Of a stretch of 64,000 nucleotides of DNA, positions 1 through 9,142 are shown one piece after another. Position numbers and translations under genes: made by a program. The stretch's first letter is position 1. Each line of letters starts with the position of its first letter. The notes below the pieces were generated by a model that was not told the DNA's origin, searched no databases, and was given only the letters and a program-made list of their open reading frames with translations. Source of the stretch: Bremerella alba (lineage in GTDB: Bacteria; Planctomycetota; Planctomycetia; Pirellulales; Pirellulaceae); assembly GCF_013618625.1 (NCBI RefSeq), contig NZ_JABRWO010000001.1, forward strand, positions 558,001 through 622,000, read 5' to 3'.

Positions 1-2
1 AC

Positions 3-3000
3 CAATTAAATGACTATATCGGACACCGCCCGGTCCCGGCGCTCGAAACCCGCAAGACCGAGCCCTACACCCATGAATATTGCCGCCCTATTCCGATTTG
101 GTTGAAAGGGGCGGGAGCATGCCAAAGTCGACATCAAGAGATTGTCGAAAAGACCTTGGAACTGCTCAATGGTACGGCTCCTGACATCTTACAAGATGCC
201 GGCTTCGATCCTACGAAACTCGTCGAACTAGCGATCGATCCCCGAGCCTACGATTTCGAGCATCCGGTCAACAAACGCCCTAACTACCAATTTGGTCAGT
301 GGGATCCCGACAGCATCGACCTGAGCGGATATTACAACCGCTTTGTCGTACAGCAAGTCACCCTGGAAGCACTGACTGATCGCGTTGACCGCAACCCACC
401 TGAGAACTTGAGCCATGACGAGCTCGTTTACGAAGGGGCGGCCGTGCTGGCTGGCGTTATTCTCATGGGCGCCGGCATCTGCGGCAGCGGGCCCGGTGCT
501 TATGATTCAGAAACGACGCTATCGAAGTTAGTTCCCGTAATCGCAAACTACCGCGATCGCTTTTACAACCAGCTTCTGGACAACTGTCCCGAGTCGATGA
601 CCCAGCGGCTCAACGAAGAATCTATCCAGCGACGGCAACCCTTCGGGGCCGCCCGCCAGCATTTGAATGCTTACCTCAGTAATCGTCGGGCCAAACAGCT
701 TGCTCACGTTCGTCTGGCCCTTATTTTCTCGCGGATGGGTTATCCCGATGCGGCTGGCAAGCAAGTCGATATCGTCCCGACTGCCTCTGCGCGGATGCAG
801 TGCCGGATCGAGTGCTTCATCACGCTCGCCCATCAGGCCATGCGTCGCGACGACTTGAATGAAACGATCGAGTACATTCACCGAATCGTCGATCGTCTAC
901 ACCGGGCGATTGAATGCGGCGCGATTGTCGATCCGTGGAACATCCTGGGGTTCGATGGTCAGTTCAGCTTGTTCCCTGCGTATGAAAATAGCGTCCGCGA
1001 TCATCGCGTCGACGATCTGGCCCGGATGATTGAACAGATCTTTGATCTCATGTCTCAGGCACTCAGCGAAGCGGCTGTTCGCGATGACGAAGCAGTTCGT
1101 TCAAAAACGGCATGGGCGTTTGAAGAGTTCAGCATGTGGTGGCATCAATTCGCCACGCACGAGCTTTCCAGTGTCGACAGTCCCAGCGGAGACGACGCGT
1201 TCGCGGCTGCCCGGCGGGTGGCTGATGCCCTGCGTTTGTGGCACAAAGCCGGGGCCGAAGCTGGCGATATTGCCTTCTGGTCGCCGCACGTCGAAATGTT
1301 TGATTCCCCCAAGGCTTACGGGCTAGTGATTCAAGCACTACTCGAGCGAAACGACTTCGTCACGACGATGGCCTTGTTGATGCACTGGCTCGAACATGCC
1401 GACGAGATTCCGTTGCATCATCTCGATACGTCCTACTTCAGCATCGCAACGCAATGGATTCTGGCACTGCAGAAACACCGTGAATCGCAGCCCAGCACGC
1501 CCGAGCATCAGGCCGAAACGTGGCAGATGATTCAACGTTTCATGGATTTCCAGGAAGCCAACGCCGGCATTTTCAGCCGGGTTCCGGGGTGGTTCTCCAA
1601 GCAAGCGAAGAAGGGCCAATTCGACGAAGAACTCGACGCCCTGTTTCAAGGAGAAGAGCCGAGCGAAGACGACGACATTTTTCAGGCAGCCTACGAAGAC
1701 GTCACTTTCACGGATAGCACCGACGATGGAAACGAAGGGGCGATCTTCGAAGGGGGCACCAGTTCGACCGAATCGAGCGAAGACCTCCAGGCCGAATCAC
1801 GCCGCGTCAACATGCACATCTCGTTTCTGAGTTGTGTCGCCCAACAGTGGCAGATGGCTGCGTTTCAGGCGATTCGCACCAACGGCGAGTCGGTCGTCGT
1901 CGAGAAATTGCTACAGTGGCGAGAGCAAGCGATCACCAACTATCGCGAACTGCTGGAACTTCTGCTGATCGTCAACCAACATCAGTTGAGCGATATTAGC
2001 GGCGATCACCAAGAGATGATCGAGTACGATCGTCAGCGGGCCGTGAAAGAGTTCATGCTCGAACGGATCATCATGACGACGGTAAGCACAGCCTCGGCAG
2101 CGCGCGTTCTCTCGTCGGTCGTAGCCGTGGTTGCCCCGCAGCATAAGCAATCGCTGGAGAATCTTGAGAAGGAAATCGGCGCCGAACAATCGCTGGCCGT
2201 CGATCTGCTGGCCTCGATCCTCGCAGGCGATAACGAGGCCGTTCAGCAGCACTTCCCGCCGATGCTCAACACCCTGAAAGACAAGCCACTACTGTATGTG
2301 CCGATCTCGAAACGAGGTGGGCCGCTTCGGATAGTCTCGACACGCGTCCGCCAATCGACCCTCCGAGAACTGCTGCATTGGTTGCCCCGTGTCGGGCAGT
2401 ACGACTTTTCGCGTCAGTTGCTCGACACGGCGCGGAAGATGGAAAACGACAACCCAATCGGTCCCGGAGCGATTACCGAGTTCGATGCGTTGTTTGAAAC
2501 AGGCTTCCTGGCGATCATCGATGCCGTCGTAGCTTCCTCAGAAAGCTGGGAAGTTGCCAAAGAGGGTTCGTCAGAACTCGACAGCGCGCTGGTCGAATGC
2601 CTGGAACATGTCACGCAGAACCTCCTGATTGTATGGCTTAATCATAGCCGCACACTGCGTTTGTCGGCAGTTGAGAAGTTTTCCGACCCTGGACAATGGA
2701 AGCTCGTTCAAGCTTTCATTCAGCGGTACGGTGCCGACCTGTTCACGCAACACTTTTTTAACCGTGGTAACATTCGCAGCATCTTGCATGGCGGCGTGGA
2801 AACCTGGATCGAAAAAGTTCGCCAGCAATGGCCTGAAGAAGACTGGCCCCTGTTCATTCAGGCCATGGGAACCAATATCAATCGAACCGAAGCGATTGCG
2901 TGCTTCAGTATGGTGTTAGAAGCAGTCCTGGAGAATTTCGCCGAGTATCGCGATTACAACAGCACGACTACGCAGAGCGACCGCGGCGAGTACCTGTACA

Positions 3001-3587
3001 TGTTCCTCGACTTCCTACGTTTGCGGACCGCCTACGATCGGGTCTCTTGGAATCTAAAACCGATTGTCATGACGCACGAAGTTTTGGTTCGGACCGGGCA
3101 CGCGGAAGCAGCCCAGATGTGGCGCAAAGCGTTAGCGGATCGCATTGAAGACGAAGCAGACAAGTATGTGCAGAAGCTTGGCACACTACAGCGCGAGTAC
3201 GCCATGCAAATGCCAACAGTGGCCGATCGTATCAAGGAACGTTTTGTGCGACCGTTGGCAGTCGACCGGATCTGCTCGCTAGTCGAACAAGCGATGACCA
3301 ACATGGGCAGCGAAGACGCCGACACGGCTTTCAAGCTTCTTGTCGACGAGGCAGAAGCGTTGGTCGAAGAGCCCAGTGGCGTGGGGCTCGATATCCCGGC
3401 TTGGCTCAAGGCCTTAGATGAAGAAGTGACCAAGGTCGAACTCGAAGCTAGCTTCTCAACCGAAAACGAAGCCTGGCAACCTGGCGAAGCGATTCCGCTC
3501 AGGAAACTCTCTCTGGAAGAAGTTCACGATCAAATCGACAGCTGGACCACCCATTTCCCTTCCGGTGGAGACGACGAAGAGGAATAA
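3..3587 (+). CDS. Very large hypothetical protein, N-terminus outside window
   Basis: The reading frame is open from the third base of the window to a TAA at 3585-3587, giving at least 1194 residues. A TTG at 102 could be taken as a start, but codons 3-101 are open and protein-like (for example THEYCRPIPIWLKG spans the TTG), so the true start lies upstream. No signal peptide or membrane segment is visible in the part seen. The protein is largely helical in appearance, with a strongly acidic low-complexity stretch at about visible residues 540-600 (DDD and EES runs) and an acidic C-terminus ending DDEEE. I recognise no catalytic motif and no named family. It lies just ahead of scpA, separated by a hairpin. 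Function unknown. Confidence 0.8.
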   Translation, partial: QLNDYIGHRPVPALETRKTEPYTHEYCRPIPIWLKGAGACQSRHQEIVEKTLELLNGTAPDILQDAGFDPTKLVELAIDPRAYDFEHPVNKRPNYQFGQWDPDSIDLSGYYNRFVVQQVTLEALTDRVDRNPPENLSHDELVYEGAAVLAGVILMGAGICGSGPGAYDSETTLSKLVPVIANYRDRFYNQLLDNCPESMTQRLNEESIQRRQPFGAARQHLNAYLSNRRAKQLAHVRLALIFSRMGYPDAAGKQVDIVPTASARMQCRIECFITLAHQAMRRDDLNETIEYIHRIVDRLHRAIECGAIVDPWNILGFDGQFSLFPAYENSVRDHRVDDLARMIEQIFDLMSQALSEAAVRDDEAVRSKTAWAFEEFSMWWHQFATHELSSVDSPSGDDAFAAARRVADALRLWHKAGAEAGDIAFWSPHVEMFDSPKAYGLVIQALLERNDFVTTMALLMHWLEHADEIPLHHLDTSYFSIATQWILALQKHRESQPSTPEHQAETWQMIQRFMDFQEANAGIFSRVPGWFSKQAKKGQFDEELDALFQGEEPSEDDDIFQAAYEDVTFTDSTDDGNEGAIFEGGTSSTESSEDLQAESRRVNMHISFLSCVAQQWQMAAFQAIRTNGESVVVEKLLQWREQAITNYRELLELLLIVNQHQLSDISGDHQEMIEYDRQRAVKEFMLERIIMTTVSTASAARVLSSVVAVVAPQHKQSLENLEKEIGAEQSLAVDLLASILAGDNEAVQQHFPPMLNTLKDKPLLYVPISKRGGPLRIVSTRVRQSTLRELLHWLPRVGQYDFSRQLLDTARKMENDNPIGPGAITEFDALFETGFLAIIDAVVASSESWEVAKEGSSELDSALVECLEHVTQNLLIVWLNHSRTLRLSAVEKFSDPGQWKLVQAFIQRYGADLFTQHFFNRGNIRSILHGGVETWIEKVRQQWPEEDWPLFIQAMGTNINRTEAIACFSMVLEAVLENFAEYRDYNSTTTQSDRGEYLYMFLDFLRLRTAYDRVSWNLKPIVMTHEVLVRTGHAEAAQMWRKALADRIEDEADKYVQKLGTLQREYAMQMPTVADRIKERFVRPLAVDRICSLVEQAMTNMGSEDADTAFKLLVDEAEALVEEPSGVGLDIPAWLKALDEEVTKVELEASFSTENEAWQPGEAIPLRKLSLEEVHDQIDSWTTHFPSGGDDEEE

Positions 3588-3593
3588 TGGGTT

Positions 3594-3649
3594 AGTCCCT
3601 CAGATCTTCTCCCCTCGCCTCCTTGGTGAGAGGGATAGGATGAGGGACT
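3594..3649. repeat. C-rich/G-rich intergenic inverted repeat
   Basis: Seven bases after the stop of the first gene, a 9-bp inverted repeat (AGTCCCTCA at 3594-3602, TGAGGGACT at 3641-3649) encloses a second 5-bp pair (CCCTC 3612-3616, GAGGG 3630-3634). There is no T-run, so it is not a classical intrinsic terminator, although it could end or stabilise the upstream transcript. A structure with similar arms (CCCCTCA / TGAGGGG) lies at 18441-18478, which suggests a dispersed intergenic element. Confidence 0.5.
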
Positions 3650-3731
3650 GAAGCAGGTCCAAAGATCACCCCCTTATTCCCACAGACAGTGGAGAGGGGA
3701 CCAGATGTCGTGAAACAACAGGTACGAATCA

Positions 3732-4514
3732 ATGAACTTTCGAGTTGAAATTCCCATCTACCGGGGGCCGCTCGATCTTTTGTTGTACCTGGTCCGCAAG
3801 CACGAACTTGACATCGTCGACATTCCCATTGCTCAGGTAACCAAACAATATCTGGCCTATCTGGATATCCTCAAGGCCATGGATGTCAACAGCGTGGCCG
3901 ACTTCCTAGAGATGGCCAGCACGCTGATTGAGATCAAATCGAAGCTTGTCCTGCCCCAAGCCGAAGACACAGACGAAGAGGCAATTGACGATCCGCGCGA
4001 ACAACTCGTCGAACGTCTTTTAGAATACAAGCGATTCAAAGACGCCTCGAGCTTGCTGGAAGATCAAGGTCGCAACTGGCAGCGGCGTTTTACCCGCATT
4101 GCCGACGACCTGCCACCGCGCAAGGTCGATATGGCCGACCAACCGATCAATGAAGTCGAGCTATGGGACTTGGTAAGCGCGCTCAATCGCCTGCTGAAAG
4201 ACAATAAGGCCCAACAGCCGACCAATATCGTTTACGACGACACGCCGATCCGCGTACACATGAAAGTCGTTCACGAGCGGATCGTTCAAGAGGGAAAGGT
4301 CCGCTTTCACACTCTTTTTCCGCCAGATGCGGCCAAGACCCGAATCATTGGCATCTTCCTCGCCCTGCTGGAACTGATCCGCCACTATAATACGCTGGCA
4401 CATCAGGACGAGGGCGACAACGAGATCTGGCTCACCGCCGGCGAAGGATTCTCGGCGAACGTCCAGTTTGAAGATGTCGATGAATACAAATCAGGAATAA
4501 CATCTGCGGAGTGA
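3732..4514 (+). CDS. scpA: Segregation and condensation protein A (ScpA)
   Basis: A 260-residue protein with the ScpA kleisin signature at its N-terminus (YRGPLDLLLYLVRKHELDIV), followed by the family's IPIAQVTKQYLAYL and FLEMASTLIEIKSKLVLP segments. ScpA links the two SMC heads and, with ScpB, forms the condensin that compacts and segregates the chromosome in the cytoplasm. The C-terminal winged-helix part (about residues 170-245) is present, including the GKVRFHTLFPP region that binds the SMC cap. Length is normal for the family. No scpB or smc gene is adjacent. The next gene on the same strand starts 161 bp downstream. The ATG at 3732 is the only sensible start before the conserved N-terminus. 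Confidence 0.95.
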   Translation: MNFRVEIPIYRGPLDLLLYLVRKHELDIVDIPIAQVTKQYLAYLDILKAMDVNSVADFLEMASTLIEIKSKLVLPQAEDTDEEAIDDPREQLVERLLEYKRFKDASSLLEDQGRNWQRRFTRIADDLPPRKVDMADQPINEVELWDLVSALNRLLKDNKAQQPTNIVYDDTPIRVHMKVVHERIVQEGKVRFHTLFPPDAAKTRIIGIFLALLELIRHYNTLAHQDEGDNEIWLTAGEGFSANVQFEDVDEYKSGITSAE

Positions 4515-4675
4515 ACCTAACTTCACAGAAGGCCGTCCTTCCCTTCCTCGACCCACGGCACCTCGATTAGGTGTGAACCGCTTTCATGGCGATTTGATAC
4601 CGAATTAACACTGGCCTGCCCGATCGAGGGTGATGACGAAACACGACGAGATACACAACTCAAACTTTCACGATC

Positions 4676-5515
4676 ATGCTCGACAACGCACCACTGCGAA
4701 AAATTGAATTTAACGGACTGACGATCGAGGGCTATTCCCGCGCGGCCGTTCAAACCTATTGGCGCATTCCCGAGATGAAGCTCGGCTTCGATCTTGGTCT
4801 ACAGCCGTGGGACTTCATGGGCACGGCAACGTGGTTTGTTTCCCATGCCCACCTAGATCATATCGCTGCGCTGCCGGTGTATGTCTCGCGTCGCCGGTTG
4901 ATGAAAATGCCTCCTCCGGTGATCTATATGCCGGAAGTTGCCGTCGGCCCGGCGCTACAGGTACTCAAAGCTTTTAGCCGATTGGATCGCGGAAAGATGC
5001 CGTGCACCATTCATCCTGTTCAGCCAGGAGACGAAATCGAACTCTCGCGTGAGTTGGTCGTCAATACCTACGAGACCAAGCACACCGTCCCTTCGGTTGG
5101 CTATATCGTTTCTCAGCGACGCCGAAAATTAAAAGCGGAGTATCAAAAGCTTCAAGGAGAGCAAATCCGTGACCTGCGAATTAGTGGCACCGAAGTCACC
5201 GAAGAGCATCGTCATCCGCTCTTGGCTTACCTGGGAGACAGCCGAGCCGAGGCAATGGATGACAATCCGCAGTTCTATGAAGCGGACATTCTAATTATGG
5301 AAATGACGTTCGTCTCGCCCGAGCATCGTAAGGAAAAGATCCACAAAATGGGTCACATTCACTTAGATGACGTGGTGGCCCGCCAGACTCGTTTCCAGAA
5401 TCAAAAGATCATCGCCTCGCATTTTAGTACGCGGTACAACAATCGTCAGATCCAAGAGCATGTCAAAGCCAAGCTGCCGGACATGCTCGACGGTCGACTG
5501 CATTTATGGTTGTGA
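4676..5515 (+). CDS. Ribonuclease Z-like metallo-beta-lactamase-fold hydrolase
   Basis: A 279-residue protein of the metallo-beta-lactamase fold. The zinc motif HxHxDH is at residues 57-62 (SHAHLDHIAALP), with later ligand candidates in KHTVPS, LGDS (Asp) and ASHFSTRY (His), the layout of RNase Z/ElaC-type enzymes that trim tRNA 3' ends. It is slightly shorter than E. coli RNase BN (about 305 residues) and has no obvious flexible exosite arm, so its substrate cannot be assigned with certainty. No signal peptide; predicted cytoplasmic. It ends 13 bp before hemW on the same strand, so the two are probably cotranscribed. Confidence 0.8.
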   Translation: MLDNAPLRKIEFNGLTIEGYSRAAVQTYWRIPEMKLGFDLGLQPWDFMGTATWFVSHAHLDHIAALPVYVSRRRLMKMPPPVIYMPEVAVGPALQVLKAFSRLDRGKMPCTIHPVQPGDEIELSRELVVNTYETKHTVPSVGYIVSQRRRKLKAEYQKLQGEQIRDLRISGTEVTEEHRHPLLAYLGDSRAEAMDDNPQFYEADILIMEMTFVSPEHRKEKIHKMGHIHLDDVVARQTRFQNQKIIASHFSTRYNNRQIQEHVKAKLPDMLDGRLHLWL

Positions 5516-5528
5516 GCGTTCACTTCTC

Positions 5529-6674
5529 ATGAGCGACCCCCACGCTATGAACGAGTCGCCGCGTAGTGCTTACATCCATGTCCCCTTTTGTACGCACCGC
5601 TGCGGCTACTGCAACTTCACGGTCATCGCAGGCCGCGACGACCTAACCGCTGCTTACCTGGAAGCGATCGAAAAGGAACTTCAACAGCTCGATCAGCCGC
5701 ACGAGGTCGACACGCTTTTTCTAGGAGGTGGAACTCCGACCCACCTTTCGCCACCAGAACTCGAGCGGCTGCTTTCCTTGGCAACGACATGGTTTCCCTT
5801 AGCCGAAGGTGCCGAGCTAAGCGTGGAAGCCAATCCGATCGATATCACACCAGAGAAAGTCGCCGTCCTTCAATCCGCTGGCGTCACTCGTGTTAGCCTG
5901 GGAGTTCAATCGTTTCAACGTGACAAATTGAAACTGCTTGAGCGGGATCACGACCGCGCCCAAATAGAAGCCGCCGCTAAGCTCCTGTTACCTCGAATTC
6001 CCAATCTCAGTTTCGACCTGATCTTTGCTGCCCCGGGGGAAACACTGGCCCAATGGGAAGACGACCTTCAGTCGGCCATTCAGCTGGGGATTGCCCACAT
6101 TTCTACCTATGGCCTGACGTTTGAAAAAGGGACGACGTTCTGGAATCGTCTTCATCACGATCAGCTTCACGAAGTCGACGAGGAGCTTCAGCGCGAGATG
6201 TACTTGGCCGGTATCGACCGTCTCACGGGGGCCGGCTTTGAGCACTATGAGGTCTCGAACTTTGCCCGACCTGAACACGAAAGCCGCCACAACATGCAGT
6301 ACTGGCTGGGCAAGCGTTACTTCGCCGCAGGGCCAGGGGCTTCACGACATGTGGGTATGATTCGCGAGACTAACCACCGAAGTACCACCGCCTACATCCG
6401 CAGGATGCATCAAGGCAGTTCGCCAGTGGCAGAACACGAAGAACTGACATCGCAAATGAAAGCCAGAGAACAACTAGTCTTTGGTCTTCGAATGCTCGCA
6501 GGTATCCACATTCCCACCTTTAAGGAGGATACTGGAATGACTCCCTGGGAGTTATGTGGGACAGAAATTGACCAGTTCCTGGCTATAGAACTACTAGACT
6601 ATAGTTATGAGCGCTTACGATTAACGCGTGAAGGACTACTACTGGCCGATACCATCTGCGTCGAGCTCATCTGA
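5529..6674 (+). CDS. hemW: Radical SAM heme chaperone HemW-like protein
   Basis: A 381-residue radical SAM protein. The [4Fe-4S]/SAM motif CX3CX2C is Cys21, Cys25 and Cys28 (FCTHRCGYCNF), followed by a GGGTP motif (LFLGGGTPTHL) and the SVEANP and GVQSFQ segments typical of the HemN/HemW family. The CX3CX2C motif lacks the further Cys of true HemN oxidases (CX3CX2CXC), which favours HemW, a heme chaperone, over coproporphyrinogen III dehydrogenase. The frame is open to 5367 inside the preceding gene, but the ATG at 5529, 13 bp after that gene's stop, fits family length. The ATG at 5547 is an alternative. The C-terminal HemN_C region is present. Confidence 0.88.
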   Translation: MSDPHAMNESPRSAYIHVPFCTHRCGYCNFTVIAGRDDLTAAYLEAIEKELQQLDQPHEVDTLFLGGGTPTHLSPPELERLLSLATTWFPLAEGAELSVEANPIDITPEKVAVLQSAGVTRVSLGVQSFQRDKLKLLERDHDRAQIEAAAKLLLPRIPNLSFDLIFAAPGETLAQWEDDLQSAIQLGIAHISTYGLTFEKGTTFWNRLHHDQLHEVDEELQREMYLAGIDRLTGAGFEHYEVSNFARPEHESRHNMQYWLGKRYFAAGPGASRHVGMIRETNHRSTTAYIRRMHQGSSPVAEHEELTSQMKAREQLVFGLRMLAGIHIPTFKEDTGMTPWELCGTEIDQFLAIELLDYSYERLRLTREGLLLADTICVELI

Positions 6675-7042
6675 GCAGACACCCCTTAAGGCACGCCCAA
6701 GCACCACTCGGCAGGGTGCGGCGATGCCCATCCCGGCATACACAATCCACATGCCTACTTCGCATTAAAGTTTAAATATCTCTATTCGATCATGATTTGT
6801 ACTTTGTAACGAAGTACTACTTAGGTAGAGTGAATAGAAGTGAAGGGAAAAGATTTTCACACTTCACGCAAAACTATTTCTGCCCACCATGGTTCAACCA
6901 GAATAGCTCTCGACGAAAGAAACGTTCGACTGCTCTTCATCTAACGGAACAAATTGTCGAGGCGTCGATTGCATCGCATTGGGGATGTTCCCTGGCGATG
7001 CCACACCCCCAATCTTTGGCCAGTTATCCTGGGAGTGACGCC
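6675..7042. other. Gene-free stretch, partly AT-rich
   Basis: A 368-bp interval between hemW and the pentapeptide gene. Bases from about 6760 to 6870 are clearly richer in A+T than the flanks, as expected of a promoter region, but I see no pair of elements good enough to call. The open frame through 6797-7042 reads as non-coding. Confidence 0.4.
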
Positions 7043-7675
7043 ATGATTCAAATTAAGCATCGCATTACAGGCGAAGTCCTGTACGAGATTGAAGCAGACG
7101 CGTTGGCAGGTGCCAAACTCGTCGGCAAAAACCTAGCCGGGGCCGACCTTTCCTCGCTGATACTTCGTAATTGTGTTTTTGATAGTGACAATTTAGACGA
7201 AGTCTCTTTCGAGAATTCTGATCTTGAAGGAGCCAGTTTTATGGGTGCCAGCGTGAAGCATGCCTGCTTCGATGGTGCCAATATGGTTGGCGTCACCATG
7301 ACCGACTCGATACTCAACGAGTCTTCGCTCAAAGATACCAACCTTACCAAGGCTAACCTGCGTTACGCCAAGTTTCACAACTGCAATCTTTCCGGTGCTC
7401 GATTGGTTGAAGCCGACATCAGCATGTGTGATCTGCGTTGTGATTTGCGCAAGGCGAATCTTACTCGAGCGGATTTGCGTGGGGCGAATCTAACCGGGGC
7501 TGACCTTACCGGGGCAAAAGTCGATGAAGCCGACTTTACCGACGCCTCGATGATCGACGCTCACCTCGATGGCTGCTACGTCGAGAGGGCCATCAACGCA
7601 TGTGCTAAGCACAAACCCTTTAAAACTAAGCCACATGTGGTCAAACGGCCTTGGTGGATGGTGTGGGCGACCTAG
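7043..7675 (+). CDS. Pentapeptide-repeat protein
   Basis: A 210-residue protein dominated from about residue 20 to 175 by pentapeptide repeats of the A(D/N)LXX type (ADLRGANLTGADLTGAKV is one run), which fold as a right-handed quadrilateral beta-helix. Such proteins are structural or, in Qnr/MfpA members, DNA mimics; nothing here identifies a target. The start at 7043 is chosen because GGGAG lies 8-12 bases upstream and the N-terminus (MIQIKHRITGEVLYEIEAD) matches the usual lead-in of this group, while the frame upstream to 6797 looks non-coding. One short duplication (CDLRCDLRK) breaks the repeat period near residue 135. Stand-alone gene, convergent with the minus-strand DUF1501 gene. Confidence 0.85.
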   Translation: MIQIKHRITGEVLYEIEADALAGAKLVGKNLAGADLSSLILRNCVFDSDNLDEVSFENSDLEGASFMGASVKHACFDGANMVGVTMTDSILNESSLKDTNLTKANLRYAKFHNCNLSGARLVEADISMCDLRCDLRKANLTRADLRGANLTGADLTGAKVDEADFTDASMIDAHLDGCYVERAINACAKHKPFKTKPHVVKRPWWMVWAT

Positions 7676-7705
7676 TCGTAGCCTGCCAGAAATATCGACC
7701 GGCAA

Positions 7706-9142
7706 CTAAGCGAGAACTTGTTCGATCACGCGACCGTGCACGTCAGTCAAACGGAAGTCACGGCCTTGGAATCGATACGTGAATCTCTTGTGGTCGATCC
7801 CCAGCAAATGTAAGAGCGTTGCGTTCAAGTCGTGCACATGAACGGGATCCTTCGTGATGTTGTAGCCTAGCTCGTCGGTCGATCCGAACTCGAAACCAGG
7901 CTTCACCCCTGCTCCGGCCAGCCACATCGTAAAGCAACGGCTGTGATGATCACGGCCGTAGTCGTTGGTATCGATCGATCCCTGGGCATAGGCGGTTCGG
8001 CCAAATTCACCTCCCCAAATAACCAGGGTGTCTTCCAATAATCCCAGACGAGCCAAATCGTTGACCAGCGCCGCCGATGCCTGATCCGTATCACGACATT
8101 GCCGAGGAAGTTCGGCATTGATGCTGCGATGCTGATCCCAACCGCGATGAAACAGTTGAACGAATCGAACGCCTCGCTCGGCCATACGGCGTGCCAACAG
8201 GCAGTTGGCAGCGTAAGTCCCCGGCTGCCTGGCGTCCTCCCCGTAAGTCGCAATAACAGATTCTGGCTCATCTGAAAAATCGGTCAGGGTCGGAATCGAC
8301 ATCTGCATCCGATAAGCCATTTCGTACTGAGCAACGCGACTCTCGATTTCCGGATCTCCCACTTCGGCAGCCTGCCGCTCGTTCAACGCGGCCAGAGTCC
8401 GCAGAACCCGACGTCGATCATCCTTTGAAATGCCAGCCGGGTTATTCAAATACAGGACAGGCTCGCCGCTACTGCGAAAACGAACACCTTGGTAGCGTGA
8501 AGGGAGAAAACCGCTCGACCACAATCGATCGAAGATCGGCTGATTGTTCAACGTGGCACTACCCTGGGAAACAAGCACGACAAAAGCCGGCAGTTCTTCG
8601 TTCTCGCTTCCCAAACCATAGCTCAGCCAACTCCCCAAGCTCGGTCTGCCTGGTAGTGAATGCCCGCTGGCCAGAAGAGTCAAACCGGGATCGTGATTGA
8701 TCGCATCGGTATGCATCGAACGAATTCGACACAAATGGTCGGCGATCTTGGCCTGATGCGGAACCAGTTCGCTAAACCACATTTGGCTCTTACCATGCCG
8801 GGAAAACGCGAACTTGCTGGGCGTCAGCGGCAAAGAATCTTGCTCGGCAGTCATGGTTGTCAGCCGCTGCCCCATACGAATCGACTCGGGCAACTGCTCT
8901 CCGGCGAGTCGCTCGAGTGCCGGCTTGTAATCGAAAAGATCGTGCTGAGAGGGCGCTCCTGATTGGCAGAGATAAATTACTCGCTTCACCTTGGGGGGAA
9001 AATGTGGCAGAGCAGGTTCTTCTGCCTGAGCATGCGCTGTCGTCAACGCGTGCATCGCTAGTGCGCCGAGCGATACGCCGGCGGTTCCCAGGAACGAGCG
9101 TCTTGTTTGACGATCTGCGATTTGTCGAAAGTCATCAAGCAT
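7706..9142 (-). CDS. DUF1501 family secreted protein (Tat signal)
   Basis: A 478-residue DUF1501 protein, related in fold to the sulfatase/alkaline phosphatase superfamily. It begins with a twin-arginine signal (RQTRRSFLGTAGVSLGALAM) and has the family motifs LCQSGAPSQHDLFDYKP and WGGEFGRTAYAQG, a histidine-rich NDYGRDHHSRCF segment and a C-terminal HDLNATLLHLLGIDHKRFTYRFQGRDFRL-type end. Proteins of this family are abundant in planctomycetes and nearly always encoded beside a PSD1/DUF1549-DUF1553 gene, as here: its ATG directly follows the TAA of that gene, so translation is coupled. Exact function is not established; export to the periplasm in folded form is inferred from the signal. Confidence 0.92.
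   Translation of the reverse strand: MLDDFRQIADRQTRRSFLGTAGVSLGALAMHALTTAHAQAEEPALPHFPPKVKRVIYLCQSGAPSQHDLFDYKPALERLAGEQLPESIRMGQRLTTMTAEQDSLPLTPSKFAFSRHGKSQMWFSELVPHQAKIADHLCRIRSMHTDAINHDPGLTLLASGHSLPGRPSLGSWLSYGLGSENEELPAFVVLVSQGSATLNNQPIFDRLWSSGFLPSRYQGVRFRSSGEPVLYLNNPAGISKDDRRRVLRTLAALNERQAAEVGDPEIESRVAQYEMAYRMQMSIPTLTDFSDEPESVIATYGEDARQPGTYAANCLLARRMAERGVRFVQLFHRGWDQHRSINAELPRQCRDTDQASAALVNDLARLGLLEDTLVIWGGEFGRTAYAQGSIDTNDYGRDHHSRCFTMWLAGAGVKPGFEFGSTDELGYNITKDPVHVHDLNATLLHLLGIDHKRFTYRFQGRDFRLTDVHGRVIEQVLA

Noticed and set aside
102-104. TTG at 102 as the start of the first gene
   Set aside because: The frame is open and protein-like back to the first base of the window, so the start is likely outside.
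6797-7042. Extended N-terminus of the pentapeptide protein
   Set aside because: The extra 82 residues look non-coding and a good ribosome site lies right before 7043.
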